DNA of 64,000 nucleotides from JABSOG01 sp965277695 (GTDB lineage Bacteria; Pseudomonadota; Gammaproteobacteria; Enterobacterales; Alteromonadaceae). Shown piece after piece: positions 44,458 to 52,414 of the stretch (its first letter is position 1; every line of letters begins with the position of its first letter). The DNA is taken from contig CBDIDQ010000134.1 in assembly GCA_965277695.1 (NCBI GenBank), positions 66,169 to 130,168 on the forward strand. The letters are read 5' to 3'. The position numbers were made by a program, and so were the translations under genes. The notes beneath the pieces were generated by a model. The model worked only from the letters and a program-made list of their open reading frames with translations, was not told the origin of the DNA and searched no databases.

Positions 44458-44543
44458 GCTTTAAATTCCAGATGATATGTTTTACCTACGATTTGGCTGA
44501 TAAGACTATGCTGGCAGGCGATATTTTGTCAACTAAAAACCGT

Positions 44544-44993
44544 TTAAAAGGGTTTTAACACCGCGAGAAAAATCACCGCCAACAGCACTAATACCGGCAT
44601 CTCATTGAATATCCGGTAAAATTTATCACTGCGCTGGTTTTGGTCAGTTTTGAAGTCTTTCAGCAATTTAAAACAATAACCATGGTAAACCACCAAACTG
44701 GCGACCAACAGCAGTTTTAAATGCAGCCAATGGGCCGCTTTAAACCACTGCATACCGTAACTGTAGATCAATAAAAAACCAAAAATCAGGGTTAACAATG
44801 CAAATGGGGTGACAAAGTACAACAACCGTCGTTCCATGGTTTTAAGTAAATTGCTAGTGTTGGTATTGGTATTGGTATTAGTTTTACTGAGCATTGAGTG
44901 GTAGACAAATAACCGAGGTAGATAAAAAATGCCAGCAAACCAAGCCACCATAAAAAACAAATGTAATGCTTTAAAGATTAATAATGTTGTCAT
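44544..44993 (-). CDS. hemJ: HemJ-like protoporphyrinogen IX oxidase
   Basis: The 149-residue protein has four membrane helices and the HemJ/UPF0093 pattern: KALHLFFMVAWFAGIFYLPRLFVYH with the conserved His11, a second WLHLKLLLV motif and YHGYCFKLLKDF. HemJ oxidises protoporphyrinogen IX in heme synthesis. A 6-nt microrepeat (about 44858-44881) encodes alternating N-T residues in the first loop, a recent expansion. Confidence 0.88.
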   Translation of the reverse strand: MTTLLIFKALHLFFMVAWFAGIFYLPRLFVYHSMLSKTNTNTNTNTSNLLKTMERRLLYFVTPFALLTLIFGFLLIYSYGMQWFKAAHWLHLKLLLVASLVVYHGYCFKLLKDFKTDQNQRSDKFYRIFNEMPVLVLLAVIFLAVLKPF

Positions 44994-45000
44994 ATTGCCT

Positions 45001-45045
45001 CTTTGTTTGACTCTTTGTTTGACTCTTTGTTTGACTCTTTGTTTG
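45001..45045. repeat. 12-nt tandem repeat
   Basis: CTTTGTTTGACT occurs in three perfect copies plus nine bases of a fourth, in the 54-nt spacer between hemJ and clcA. Confidence 0.9.
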
Positions 45046-45047
45046 CG

Positions 45048-46748
45048 CTATATCAATGGATTAGTTTTGATTAATAAAGCACGTAATTGTCGCCAGTGAA
45101 TGATGCCGATGATATTTTCAAAATTGTCTCTGTAGACATAAACTGCGCCACCTCGGTGTTCATGTAACAGTTCAAACGCTTCTGCGAGTGTTGACTCACT
45201 GGGAATACCTTGCATCGGCCAGTAGTGAATATCATTTTTGTTTGTAATCATTTGCCGATCATCATCGAAACTGGCGTACTCTGCCAGTTTTAATTCTGAG
45301 CCGACAACATAATTGTCGCGGATGATCAAGCTGCTACCGAGTGGGCGTGACACCATATAATGGGCAGTTTCGGTATTATCGGCATTGTCGATGATCTGAT
45401 AGTCGGTGTCGAGATAAGCCAGTACGCCGACCTGTTGCAACGCAGCGGTTGCGGGAGAAACTCGATAGGGCAGCTGTTGATATTCTAATTGCTGGATCAA
45501 GATTGAACGATTGCCAAAGAGCTGAACGGTAAAGGTGTAAGCGATGGCAATGACGAACATAGCGGGGGCAATCAAGTCGGGATTGGCGGTGAGTTCGAGC
45601 AAAGCGACTAAGGCGGCTAATGGCGAATGTAGTGTGGCTGCCATTAATCCGGACATGCCTAATAGCGCATACAGGGCAATATTCTCATTGCTGAGCCCCA
45701 AATAACTGGCCATTAAGCCAAATAAAGTACCAAGTAAAACCCCAAGTCCCAATATGGGGCCAATAATGCCACCGGGGATCCCCAGACCCAACGCAATAAT
45801 GGTGGCGAGAAACTTGGCCAGTAAAATGGTGCTGATCAGATAGAACCCTGAAGCATCAGATAAGGCAAATTGGATTGCACCCATGCCTGAGCCCAGCGCT
45901 TCAGGGACCAAAAAGCCAATGATGGCGGTTAGGATACCGGCCAACAGCAGTCGCGATAACATGCCTACCGGGCGAAAGCCCACCATGACTTTCATCAAGC
46001 TGGTGTTGAATACCCAAGCGACAGCGGCAATCAAAGTGCTGCAAGCAATCAGGTAAAAGTAATTGATATTGCTGACTGAGGGGACGATGAAAAAGGATAA
46101 TTCGTGGTGATCGCCAAAGACCATTCTGGTGAGCATGGCACCAATAACGGCAGATAGCATGATAGGGATAAAAATATGAATTTTGTATTCGCGATAGACC
46201 ACTTCCATGACAAAAATGACCGCTGCCAGTGGGGTGTTAAAAGAAGCCGCAATGGCTGCCGAGATACCACAGCCTGTTAGGGTTCTGACACTGTTATAGG
46301 GGAGTTTCAGGCTGTTGCCGAGTAATCCCGCGCTGGATGCCCCGATATGCACGGCTGGGCCTTCACGACCAACTGAAAATCCGCTGATCAGCGCCAGTGC
46401 ACCACCGACAAATTGGTTGATGGCGTTTTTGATTGGCATGTCGCCATAATGCATCTTGATCCGATGGATAACGAAGGGGATGCCCATGCGATAGTGTTTG
46501 TAGCGGCTGACGATGGCGCTACCAGCGATCAGTACGGAACCTGCGAGGGGTAAAATAAACCGTTCTAGGTCACTGAGGCTGGTAAAGTTGTCAAATTGTG
46601 TGACAAATTGCAATTGCAGCTTTTCTATTGTCAGGCGAAAGAGGATAATGACGACCGCTGAACTGACACCGGCTAGTACGCCTAATAAGCCTAGTTGAAT
46701 GCTGGTGGTCGGGTGTGCAAGTTGACGCCTGATGCGGTCAAGCGACAT
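45048..46748 (-). CDS. ClcA-like chloride channel/antiporter with CBS domains
   Basis: The 566-residue protein is a CLC family membrane protein with the filter motifs GREGPAVHIG, GSGMG and GIPGGIIGP, plus a C-terminal CBS pair (about 430-560). E. coli ClcA lacks CBS domains, so this form may be regulated by nucleotide. It is divergent from the DUF6776 gene, with a TATTATAA box at about 46783 in the shared spacer. Confidence 0.9.
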   Translation of the reverse strand: MSLDRIRRQLAHPTTSIQLGLLGVLAGVSSAVVIILFRLTIEKLQLQFVTQFDNFTSLSDLERFILPLAGSVLIAGSAIVSRYKHYRMGIPFVIHRIKMHYGDMPIKNAINQFVGGALALISGFSVGREGPAVHIGASSAGLLGNSLKLPYNSVRTLTGCGISAAIAASFNTPLAAVIFVMEVVYREYKIHIFIPIMLSAVIGAMLTRMVFGDHHELSFFIVPSVSNINYFYLIACSTLIAAVAWVFNTSLMKVMVGFRPVGMLSRLLLAGILTAIIGFLVPEALGSGMGAIQFALSDASGFYLISTILLAKFLATIIALGLGIPGGIIGPILGLGVLLGTLFGLMASYLGLSNENIALYALLGMSGLMAATLHSPLAALVALLELTANPDLIAPAMFVIAIAYTFTVQLFGNRSILIQQLEYQQLPYRVSPATAALQQVGVLAYLDTDYQIIDNADNTETAHYMVSRPLGSSLIIRDNYVVGSELKLAEYASFDDDRQMITNKNDIHYWPMQGIPSESTLAEAFELLHEHRGGAVYVYRDNFENIIGIIHWRQLRALLIKTNPLI

Positions 46749-46831
46749 CGGGACTTCCCTGAGAAAACGATTAGAATGTGGCTATTATAAGCAAAGAGAC
46801 AGATAGTAAGCAAAGGTAAAAGCACAGATCC

Positions 46832-47563
46832 ATGAAGCAACATTTATCAATTCATCAGTTAAAACAAGAATATGGCCGATTCAGGCTTTTTGTCAGCGTT
46901 ATCGTTGTGATTATTGGTTGCCTGTATAGTGGTTATCGACTGGGTTTTTACACTTTGTCAGAGCACCAATCACTGGTTAATCAGCAACAACAAAGGCTCG
47001 ACGGCCTATATAAGGTAAGTGATCAGCAGTTGCAACAAATCGACTTTCTTAAAGTTGAAATTGAAGTAGAGAAGCAGGCAGGACAATATGTCAAAGGTCA
47101 GTTGCAATTATTGCAAGAAGAAAACTTCAAGCTGCAAAAAGAACTGAGTTTTTATCAAAAAGTGATGGCTCCTGAGCTAGAAGCCGAAGGTATGGAGCTG
47201 GACAGTTTTAGTGTCAGTAAAACCCACAGTGAGCGAGTGTTTCACTATAAAGTGGTATTGGTGCAAACCACCAAGCGCAAGCGTTTTGCCAAAGGTTATG
47301 TTGAACTCAAAATCAAAGGCAGTTTAAATAATAAAGTGAAAACTTTTGATATTAAGGCGCTGATCGACAAATCTGCCGAGAAGTTTGATAAAAAGTCACT
47401 GAATTTCAGTTTTCGTTATTTTCAAATCCTTGAGGGGGATCTGACTTTACCTGAAGGGTTTATAGCTGAAACGGTTTTTGTTGCCGCAATACTGCCAACA
47501 CGCAAATGGCAGAAGTATTCGCGACTGGATCGCCAATATCCTTTTGTTGCCATCGAGCCGTAG
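46832..47563 (+). CDS. DUF6776 membrane protein
   Basis: The 243-residue protein has an N-terminal membrane helix (about 19-37), a coiled coil (about 50-115) and a periplasmic C-terminal domain, consistent with DUF6776. Function is unknown. It is next to erpA, a frequent neighbourhood in gammaproteobacteria. Its stop codon lies inside a REP-like palindrome starting at 47560. Confidence 0.8.
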   Translation: MKQHLSIHQLKQEYGRFRLFVSVIVVIIGCLYSGYRLGFYTLSEHQSLVNQQQQRLDGLYKVSDQQLQQIDFLKVEIEVEKQAGQYVKGQLQLLQEENFKLQKELSFYQKVMAPELEAEGMELDSFSVSKTHSERVFHYKVVLVQTTKRKRFAKGYVELKIKGSLNNKVKTFDIKALIDKSAEKFDKKSLNFSFRYFQILEGDLTLPEGFIAETVFVAAILPTRKWQKYSRLDRQYPFVAIEP

Positions 47564-47596
47564 GATGGGTTTCGCCTCTGGCTCACCGCATCCTAC
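47560..47596. repeat. REP-like hairpin overlapping a stop codon
   Basis: GTAGGATG (47560-47567) pairs with CATCCTAC (47589-47596) around a 21-nt loop. It provides the stop TAG of the DUF6776 gene. It resembles the widespread GTAGGATGGGTT REP-type elements and the element at 62037-62078. Confidence 0.6.
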
Positions 47597-47650
47597 TGTC
47601 AATCGAAAGTATAATCTCGCCTTAAAACAGTCGTATTGGTTGATTAAGCA

Positions 47651-47675
47651 ATAGTTGACTAAATTACTCAAGTAC
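47651..47675 (+). promoter_or_regulatory. Type 1 IscR-binding motif upstream of erpA
   Basis: The 25 bases fit the E. coli type 1 IscR consensus (ATASYYGACT-RWWWY-AGTCRRSTAT) at 23 of 25 positions by my count. The motif overlaps the -35 box of the erpA promoter, which fits repression by [2Fe-2S]-IscR. E. coli erpA is an IscR target. Confidence 0.7.
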
Positions 47676-47683
47676 TAGATAAT
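47655..47683 (+). promoter_or_regulatory. Sigma-70 promoter for erpA
   Basis: TTGACT (47655-47660) and GATAAT (47678-47683) are 17 nt apart, 35 nt before the erpA ATG. Confidence 0.65.
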
Positions 47684-47717
47684 TCCGCAGTAAAATTTAA
47701 CCTGAGTACACTTGAAT

Positions 47718-48059
47718 ATGTCAACGCCTGAAATAGCTATATCGTTTTCTGATGCTGCCGCCCATAGGGTCAAGCAACTAATTGTTGAAGAAGAAAATCC
47801 CGAGTTGAAATTACGGGTATATGTGACCGGTGGTGGATGCTCCGGGTTTCAATATGGTTTTACTTTTGATGAAAAGTGTAACCCTGGCGATATGGAAATT
47901 GTCAAAAATGAAGTGACCATGGTGGTCGACCCGATGAGCCTGCAATATTTGGTTGGCGGTGAGGTTGATTTTATCGAAGGTCTTGAAGGAGCCAGATTTT
48001 TGGTTAACAACCCTAATGCAACCACGACCTGTGGCTGCGGTGCTTCTTTTAGTGTTTAA
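47718..48059 (+). CDS. erpA: Iron-sulfur cluster insertion protein ErpA
   Basis: ErpA is an A-type carrier that delivers Fe-S clusters to target proteins. The 113-residue product from ATG 47718 has the three cluster cysteines: Cys41 in TGGGCSGFQYG and Cys105 and Cys107 in TTCGCGASF. DPMSLQYLVGG and LEGARF are also family hallmarks. An upstream TTG two codons earlier is less likely. It is transcribed from a promoter with an IscR motif. Confidence 0.96.
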   Translation: MSTPEIAISFSDAAAHRVKQLIVEEENPELKLRVYVTGGGCSGFQYGFTFDEKCNPGDMEIVKNEVTMVVDPMSLQYLVGGEVDFIEGLEGARFLVNNPNATTTCGCGASFSV

Positions 48060-48082
48060 TTAGTGTTTAATTAGCGTTTAAT
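48050..48082. repeat. 11-nt tandem repeat at erpA 3' end
   Basis: TAGTGTTTAAT appears twice perfectly and once as TAGCGTTTAAT. The array contains the erpA stop and the stop of the convergent small gene. Confidence 0.85.
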
Positions 48083-48248
48083 GCGTTAAAAACAGCATTA
48101 AAGTGAAAAAAGCGGCGATTGCGCCGCTAAAGCTTAAAATATAGATAAAACCTTGCTTGCCCTGTACCAATGTCCAATTATTCATACGTAAATAGCTGAA
48201 CCACAGCAAACACAAAATAAGTGGTAGTAAAAATAACATCCTCAGCAT
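48078..48248 (-). CDS. 56-residue membrane protein
   Basis: A frame starting at ATG 48248 encodes MLRMLFLLPLILCLLWFSYL, a polar turn (RMNNWTLVQGKQGF) and a second hydrophobic helix ending LMLFLTH. Two membrane helices in 56 residues with AGAGG seven bases before the ATG are strong coding signs. It is convergent with erpA, and its function is unknown. It resembles small proteins seen beside erpA in related genera, by memory only. Confidence 0.7.
   Translation of the reverse strand: MLRMLFLLPLILCLLWFSYLRMNNWTLVQGKQGFIYILSFSGAIAAFFTLMLFLTH
48105..48128 (-). terminator. Terminator-like hairpin inside the small membrane gene
   Basis: On the minus strand AGCGGCG-CAAT-CGCCGCT is followed by TTTTTT, a textbook intrinsic terminator, yet it lies within codons of the 56-residue gene. 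Translating ribosomes could suppress it. Confidence 0.55.
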
Positions 48249-48593
48249 TGATTGGCCTCTTCTTGTTGATTGCTTCGATTTTTCCGATTGTTGTCGTTGT
48301 GATTCATTTTGTATCGTTTATACATATAAAATCATGATTTTTGTCAGCCAAATTCGCCTTAATATCAATAGGGTATATAATAGACCAAACAAAACCAATT
48401 TTATTATGTATTTTTTACGTTACAGTGGGTAAAACGCTTGTAAATCGTACCTCTAATATTTATACTATGGCCGCTCGACAGCGCTTATGTTGTTAACAGT
48501 GGATTGACTGTCAATTAACGTAATTATTGATTTAACTCACTTTAGCTCATTCAGCTCATTCAACGTATCACGACCGGATAAACGGTAACAAAA
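48249..48593. other. Long leader region upstream of the LuxR-type gene
   Basis: The 345-nt AT-rich spacer holds the promoter at 48438-48466, a TATAAT box at 48376 without a good -35, and a short CTCATTCAG repeat near 48546. No small gene or known RNA was seen. Confidence 0.4.
48438..48466 (+). promoter_or_regulatory. Candidate promoter of the LuxR-type gene
   Basis: TTGTAA (48438-48443) and TATACT (48461-48466) are 17 nt apart, 127 nt before the start codon. Confidence 0.5.
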
Positions 48594-49703
48594 ATGCCAA
48601 AGCAGCAAAATCTGCCAAATTTATTGTCAAGTTTACATTCTTTACACTCAGTGGGCACACGTCATGCGTCTTGGCAGCAATTTGCCGATCAAACCTCAGA
48701 TTTATTTGATGCCGACGGTTGCTTGTTTTGTTTTAGAGAGATTAAACATCCAGATACGCCAATTGCGGTCGGAGTGGGTAAGCTGAGTGAAGAATTTGCC
48801 CGCCAGATTATCTCCACCACCTCAAAAAGTCCTTATTATCGTCTGCTCAGAGATTCTGCGGTGGGTAAAATCATTGGTAATGGGGATATTATCACTGAAG
48901 ATCAGGCTCAAACTAAGGTGGGTTTAGAAGAATATTACGGTGATGTGCTGCAATCGACCAAATTTGACCAAGTGATGGGAGCGATTGTTTATCGAGATGA
49001 TAAATATGAAGCAGCGCTGTCAATTGCCCGAAATAAAGATAGAATTGGCTTCGCTCCCCATGAGCAACAGTTGTTTAATGAGTTTTTACCTCATTTGCGG
49101 GCGATGATTGAAATCTATTTTCAGCATTATATTAAGCCACATAACGAAGATGTGGGTGCTTTTATCAATCAATTGTGTGAGAATTTGGCAATTCTTGATA
49201 GTAACGCTATTATGCTACAAAGTAATAGCGCTTTTGATAAATTGAAATCACGTAAATCTCTACTCTACGTCTATGGCGGTAAAGTACATTTTTACGATAA
49301 AGTGGCACAACAGTGGTTTAACGATTTTTTGACCACACAGCATAAATCCGGTAGTAGTGAAATATACCGAATAAAAGCGGATGATCATACGGCGGTGGTG
49401 AAGTTAAGTGTATTCGGACCAAAACAAAAAACCTTGGCCGATATTGCATGTCCCCGTTATATTTTATCCATTGACCACTTTGATGTAGACGAAAGATTCG
49501 TCCAATATAAGCAATTATTTGGTCTGACCAGAGCAGAAGCGCAATTAGCCGCGCATTTATCTCAAGGTAAGACTATAAACCAGTTAGCGGACGAGAAATT
49601 GCTTTCAAAGCATACACTTAGGACGCAATTGAAGAGCATTTTTATGAAGACAGATACGCATTCTCAGAATGAATTAATCGTTTTATTAAAAAATGTTGTA
49701 TAA
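48594..49703 (+). CDS. LuxR-family transcriptional regulator
   Basis: The 369-residue protein has a C-terminal LuxR-type helix-turn-helix (about 308-367: FGLTRAEAQLAAHLSQGKT, INQLADEKLLSKHTLRTQLKSIF) in the LTxxEAxLAxxLxxGxxxxxIA layout. The N-terminal 250 residues look like a GAF/PAS-type sensor but no known pocket is recognised. Targets are unknown. No autoinducer synthase lies nearby. Confidence 0.85.
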   Translation: MPKQQNLPNLLSSLHSLHSVGTRHASWQQFADQTSDLFDADGCLFCFREIKHPDTPIAVGVGKLSEEFARQIISTTSKSPYYRLLRDSAVGKIIGNGDIITEDQAQTKVGLEEYYGDVLQSTKFDQVMGAIVYRDDKYEAALSIARNKDRIGFAPHEQQLFNEFLPHLRAMIEIYFQHYIKPHNEDVGAFINQLCENLAILDSNAIMLQSNSAFDKLKSRKSLLYVYGGKVHFYDKVAQQWFNDFLTTQHKSGSSEIYRIKADDHTAVVKLSVFGPKQKTLADIACPRYILSIDHFDVDERFVQYKQLFGLTRAEAQLAAHLSQGKTINQLADEKLLSKHTLRTQLKSIFMKTDTHSQNELIVLLKNVV

Positions 49704-49866
49704 ATTTCCCAAATTAGCTATACCTTATCCTCAGGATGTGGTTAAATATGTGTTGCCGAAGAATCTGTATGGATATATGTACAAATTCCCAGGTAATTTT
49801 GAACTCAAGGGAGCCAGGATCGGTTCGTACTTGAATTACTTTTGTTGGTTAAATTTCTCCAAATAG
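49693..49866 (+). CDS. Possible 57-residue small protein overlapping luxR-type gene
   Basis: An ATG 11 bases inside the end of the LuxR-type gene opens a 57-codon frame ending at TAG 49864-49866. The peptide is rich in Tyr, Phe and Lys. No ribosome site is visible, so expression would need coupling to the upstream gene. Chance is quite possible, and no family was recognised. Confidence 0.22.
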   Translation: MLYKFPKLAIPYPQDVVKYVLPKNLYGYMYKFPGNFELKGARIGSYLNYFCWLNFSK

Positions 49867-49879
49867 GGGTTTTAAGAAT

Positions 49880-50119
49880 ATGATGGGTAAAACAGTCGCT
49901 TCAGACGAAAATGTAAAATTGACCGGTTGGTTAAAAGACAAGCGTAAAGAGAAAGGTCACACTATGCGTAGTTTGGCACAAATCTTGGGAACGCCTCATT
50001 CTTTCATCGGTAAAATCGAAAACCAAGAACGTCGTTTAGATGTTGTTGAGTTTGTGCGTTATTGCAACGCATTAGAAATCGATCCACAAGAAGGTTTGAC
50101 AATAGCTATCGAAGGCTAA
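49880..50119 (+). CDS. Small XRE-type helix-turn-helix regulator
   Basis: The 79-residue protein is nearly all one XRE/Cro HTH domain: LKDKRKEKGHTMRSLAQIL, then GTPHSFIGKIENQERRLDVVEFVRYCNAL. AGGGG lies about 11 bases before the double ATG. It is followed by a strong terminator, so it forms its own short transcript or ends the LuxR-type one. Confidence 0.85.
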   Translation: MMGKTVASDENVKLTGWLKDKRKEKGHTMRSLAQILGTPHSFIGKIENQERRLDVVEFVRYCNALEIDPQEGLTIAIEG

Positions 50120-50147
50120 TTTCAAACACTGATTGTAAATCGTCCAA

Positions 50148-50178
50148 CAAAGCAGCCTTCGGGCTGCTTTGTTTTTTT
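50148..50178 (+). terminator. Intrinsic terminator after the XRE gene
   Basis: A CAAAGCAGCC / GGCTGCTTTG stem with a stable TTCG tetraloop is followed by seven T residues. Confidence 0.9.
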
Positions 50179-50218
50179 GTAGACGAGAATTTATTCTCGT
50201 TTTGTGCCTAAGGCACAA
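50179..50218. repeat. REP-like palindrome with second hairpin, copy 3
   Basis: GTAGACGAGAAT-TT-ATTCTCGT is followed by TTGTGCC-TAA-GGCACAA (50202-50218). The first core matches copy 2 at 12326 exactly in both arms. Confidence 0.6.
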
Positions 50219-50353
50219 GGTTTTTGAAATCCACCACTATTTGTCGTTGCGAGGGCGCAGTTCCTACCCTGATAGATAAAATATCCGCTACAGCTCCCTG
50301 TAGTCCCCTCAGGCACGTTAAAATCCTTTTTTAATAACTTCCCTAAGCTGAAA

Positions 50354-51766
50354 CTATTTCGTTGAACTGGCTGCCTTGTGCACGTTTTTGTGGCTGTTTT
50401 CGATGGCGTTAAGTCGATCCTTGAGAAAATACAAAATAACTAAGCTTGGAAGTACCATTAAAGTGGTTAAAATGAAGAACAATGACCAGTTACCATTGAG
50501 GTAATCAACCAAGGCACCGCTGGATGAACCAATCAAGGTTCTGCCTAGGGTACTGAGCGACGCGAGTAGGGCATATTGTGAGGCAGTAAAGGAACGGTTG
50601 CATAACATTGAGATAAACGCGACAAAGGCCACTGATGACCATGCAGAGGTATAACCATCGACAATCACTGTGGCGAGGAACAACAGTTTGTTCGGACCTA
50701 CCATTGCCATCAGAGCAAACATCAGATTACTTGCTGACATTGCCAGGCCGCCGATAAACAGTCCTTTAACGATGCCAAAGTGCATAATGAACAAACTGCC
50801 AATCAGAGAAAACAAAATCGTCACCCACCAGCCGATGAGTTTGGAGTAAATACCAATGTCTGTATTACTAAAGCCAACTTCTTTGTAAAACACCACAGAC
50901 ATGCGGCCTAAAAAGGCTTCGCCAATTTTGAATAAGACAATAAACAATAATAGTGAAACCGCCAACTTAACGCCGTTGCGATCAAAAAATTCTTTGATTG
51001 GTTCAACCAGTGTCACGGTTAACCAGATAATGACTTTTTTCAATTGGCTGGAAAAATCATTATGCTGATTAAATTCATCAAGTTTGTGTAAATATCGAAC
51101 TTCGAGTTGTTTTTGCAGTTGATCACGCTCAGATTTAGGCTCTTTGGCTAATAGCACCACGATCACAAATGAACTCATGATGATGGCCAGCAACAAATAT
51201 ACGTCCGACCAACTCCAGCCATCCCAATCGGCGAGAAAAAAAGCAATGGCACCGAGACCAGCGTACCCAGTCCACCAACCTGAGGTGGCCATGGCAGCGG
51301 CGGCGGAGATCTTTTCGTGTTCGCCTTGAGGAATAATATCGATGCGATAAGCATCAATAGCAATATCTTGAGTGGCAGAGCTGACAGAAATCAACAAAGC
51401 GGCCATACCAGCCATCACTAATCCAGAGCCGGGGTCCATCGTCGCTAATAACAGACAGCCGCTGATGATCCCCGTTTGCATTAATAAAATCCAGCTGCGG
51501 CGTTGACCGAGCCATGAATTTAATAACGGCAGTTTGATCCGGTCTATCAGCGGTGACCAGAGAAAGTTGATCGAATAGGCAAAAAACACCACACCAAAAT
51601 AGCCAATGGCCGAGCGGGATAAGCCTTCTTCTTTTAACCAGGCTGACATGGCTGAGCCAATCATCACCCAAGGAAAACCGCTGGCAACGCCAAACAGAAA
51701 GATGGTTAATAAACGTCGATCATAAAAATGGCGGATATAGCCAGTTAACCGTTCGGTAGCAGTCAT
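50354..51766 (-). CDS. AmpG-like MFS permease
   Basis: The 470-residue major-facilitator protein has about twelve helices and AmpG-like motifs: GFPWVMIGSAMSAWLKEEGLS-type N-terminus, FLWSPLIDR and SATQDIAIDAYRID. AmpG imports muropeptides for cell-wall recycling; substrate here is inferred. ATG 51766 is used; a TTG four codons upstream is equally possible, and neither has a clear ribosome site. Confidence 0.85.
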   Translation of the reverse strand: MTATERLTGYIRHFYDRRLLTIFLFGVASGFPWVMIGSAMSAWLKEEGLSRSAIGYFGVVFFAYSINFLWSPLIDRIKLPLLNSWLGQRRSWILLMQTGIISGCLLLATMDPGSGLVMAGMAALLISVSSATQDIAIDAYRIDIIPQGEHEKISAAAAMATSGWWTGYAGLGAIAFFLADWDGWSWSDVYLLLAIIMSSFVIVVLLAKEPKSERDQLQKQLEVRYLHKLDEFNQHNDFSSQLKKVIIWLTVTLVEPIKEFFDRNGVKLAVSLLLFIVLFKIGEAFLGRMSVVFYKEVGFSNTDIGIYSKLIGWWVTILFSLIGSLFIMHFGIVKGLFIGGLAMSASNLMFALMAMVGPNKLLFLATVIVDGYTSAWSSVAFVAFISMLCNRSFTASQYALLASLSTLGRTLIGSSSGALVDYLNGNWSLFFILTTLMVLPSLVILYFLKDRLNAIENSHKNVHKAASSTK

Positions 51767-51896
51767 TTGTAGTTTCAATAGTGAAGGAGAAAACAGGTGA
51801 GTAACAATAACTTAAAACACATCTAGTGGGTAGTGTAACAGGGTTGATAGTATTTTTAGATTACAGTGCAATCAGGTGGAAAGGCGAAAGCGGTTG

Positions 51897-52223
51897 TTAA
51901 GGGCGAATACCAATACAATCGATAGGGTAGCGGCCAATACCTTCTAAGTAGTCAACACAATTGGTCAGTTCACCGCGCAGATATTTATCATTTTCTAACA
52001 TGTTTTCGGACCAGAAACTGATTTGATGCAACAAATGCCAAAAAACTCTTTCTTTGGTGGTGTAAGGTTCACCCTTTCTCAGTCGTACTTGTGACCATTC
52101 TTCGAGGGTATCCCACAAGTATAAATCAATCTCGGAATAGGGGATTTGGTGGGAAAAATAGGCTTTGATATAGAAGGCCAATTGTCCCGCTTTATTGTTT
52201 ACAAAAATGATTGGTGTTTTCAA
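51897..52223 (-). CDS. Conserved hypothetical protein
   Basis: The 108-residue protein has no signal peptide or membrane segment. It has Trp/Tyr-rich helices (IDLYLWDTLEEWSQVRL, FWHLLHQISFWSEN) and ends YPIDCIGIRP. I do not recognise the family. A 12-nt tandem repeat lies about 70 nt upstream of its start. Confidence 0.6.
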   Translation of the reverse strand: MKTPIIFVNNKAGQLAFYIKAYFSHQIPYSEIDLYLWDTLEEWSQVRLRKGEPYTTKERVFWHLLHQISFWSENMLENDKYLRGELTNCVDYLEGIGRYPIDCIGIRP

Positions 52224-52293
52224 ACCACCCTCCCTATACCAGTGACGCTAGCACTGACTTTCTTGCCCCTGAGGGCGACTGCTTTTTACATGG

Positions 52294-52337
52294 ACATTGC
52301 CTTAAACATTGCCTTAAACATTGCCTTAAACATTGCC
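52294..52337. repeat. 12-nt tandem repeat
   Basis: ACATTGCCTTAA occurs in three perfect copies plus eight bases of a fourth, between the hypothetical gene and the cyclophilin gene. Confidence 0.9.
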
Positions 52338-52414
52338 AAAAATACGGTTTAAAACCTGACGTAAGTATAGCCACAATTTAACATTGCGATAGTTGGCCAA
52401 TACTTTTTTTCGAT

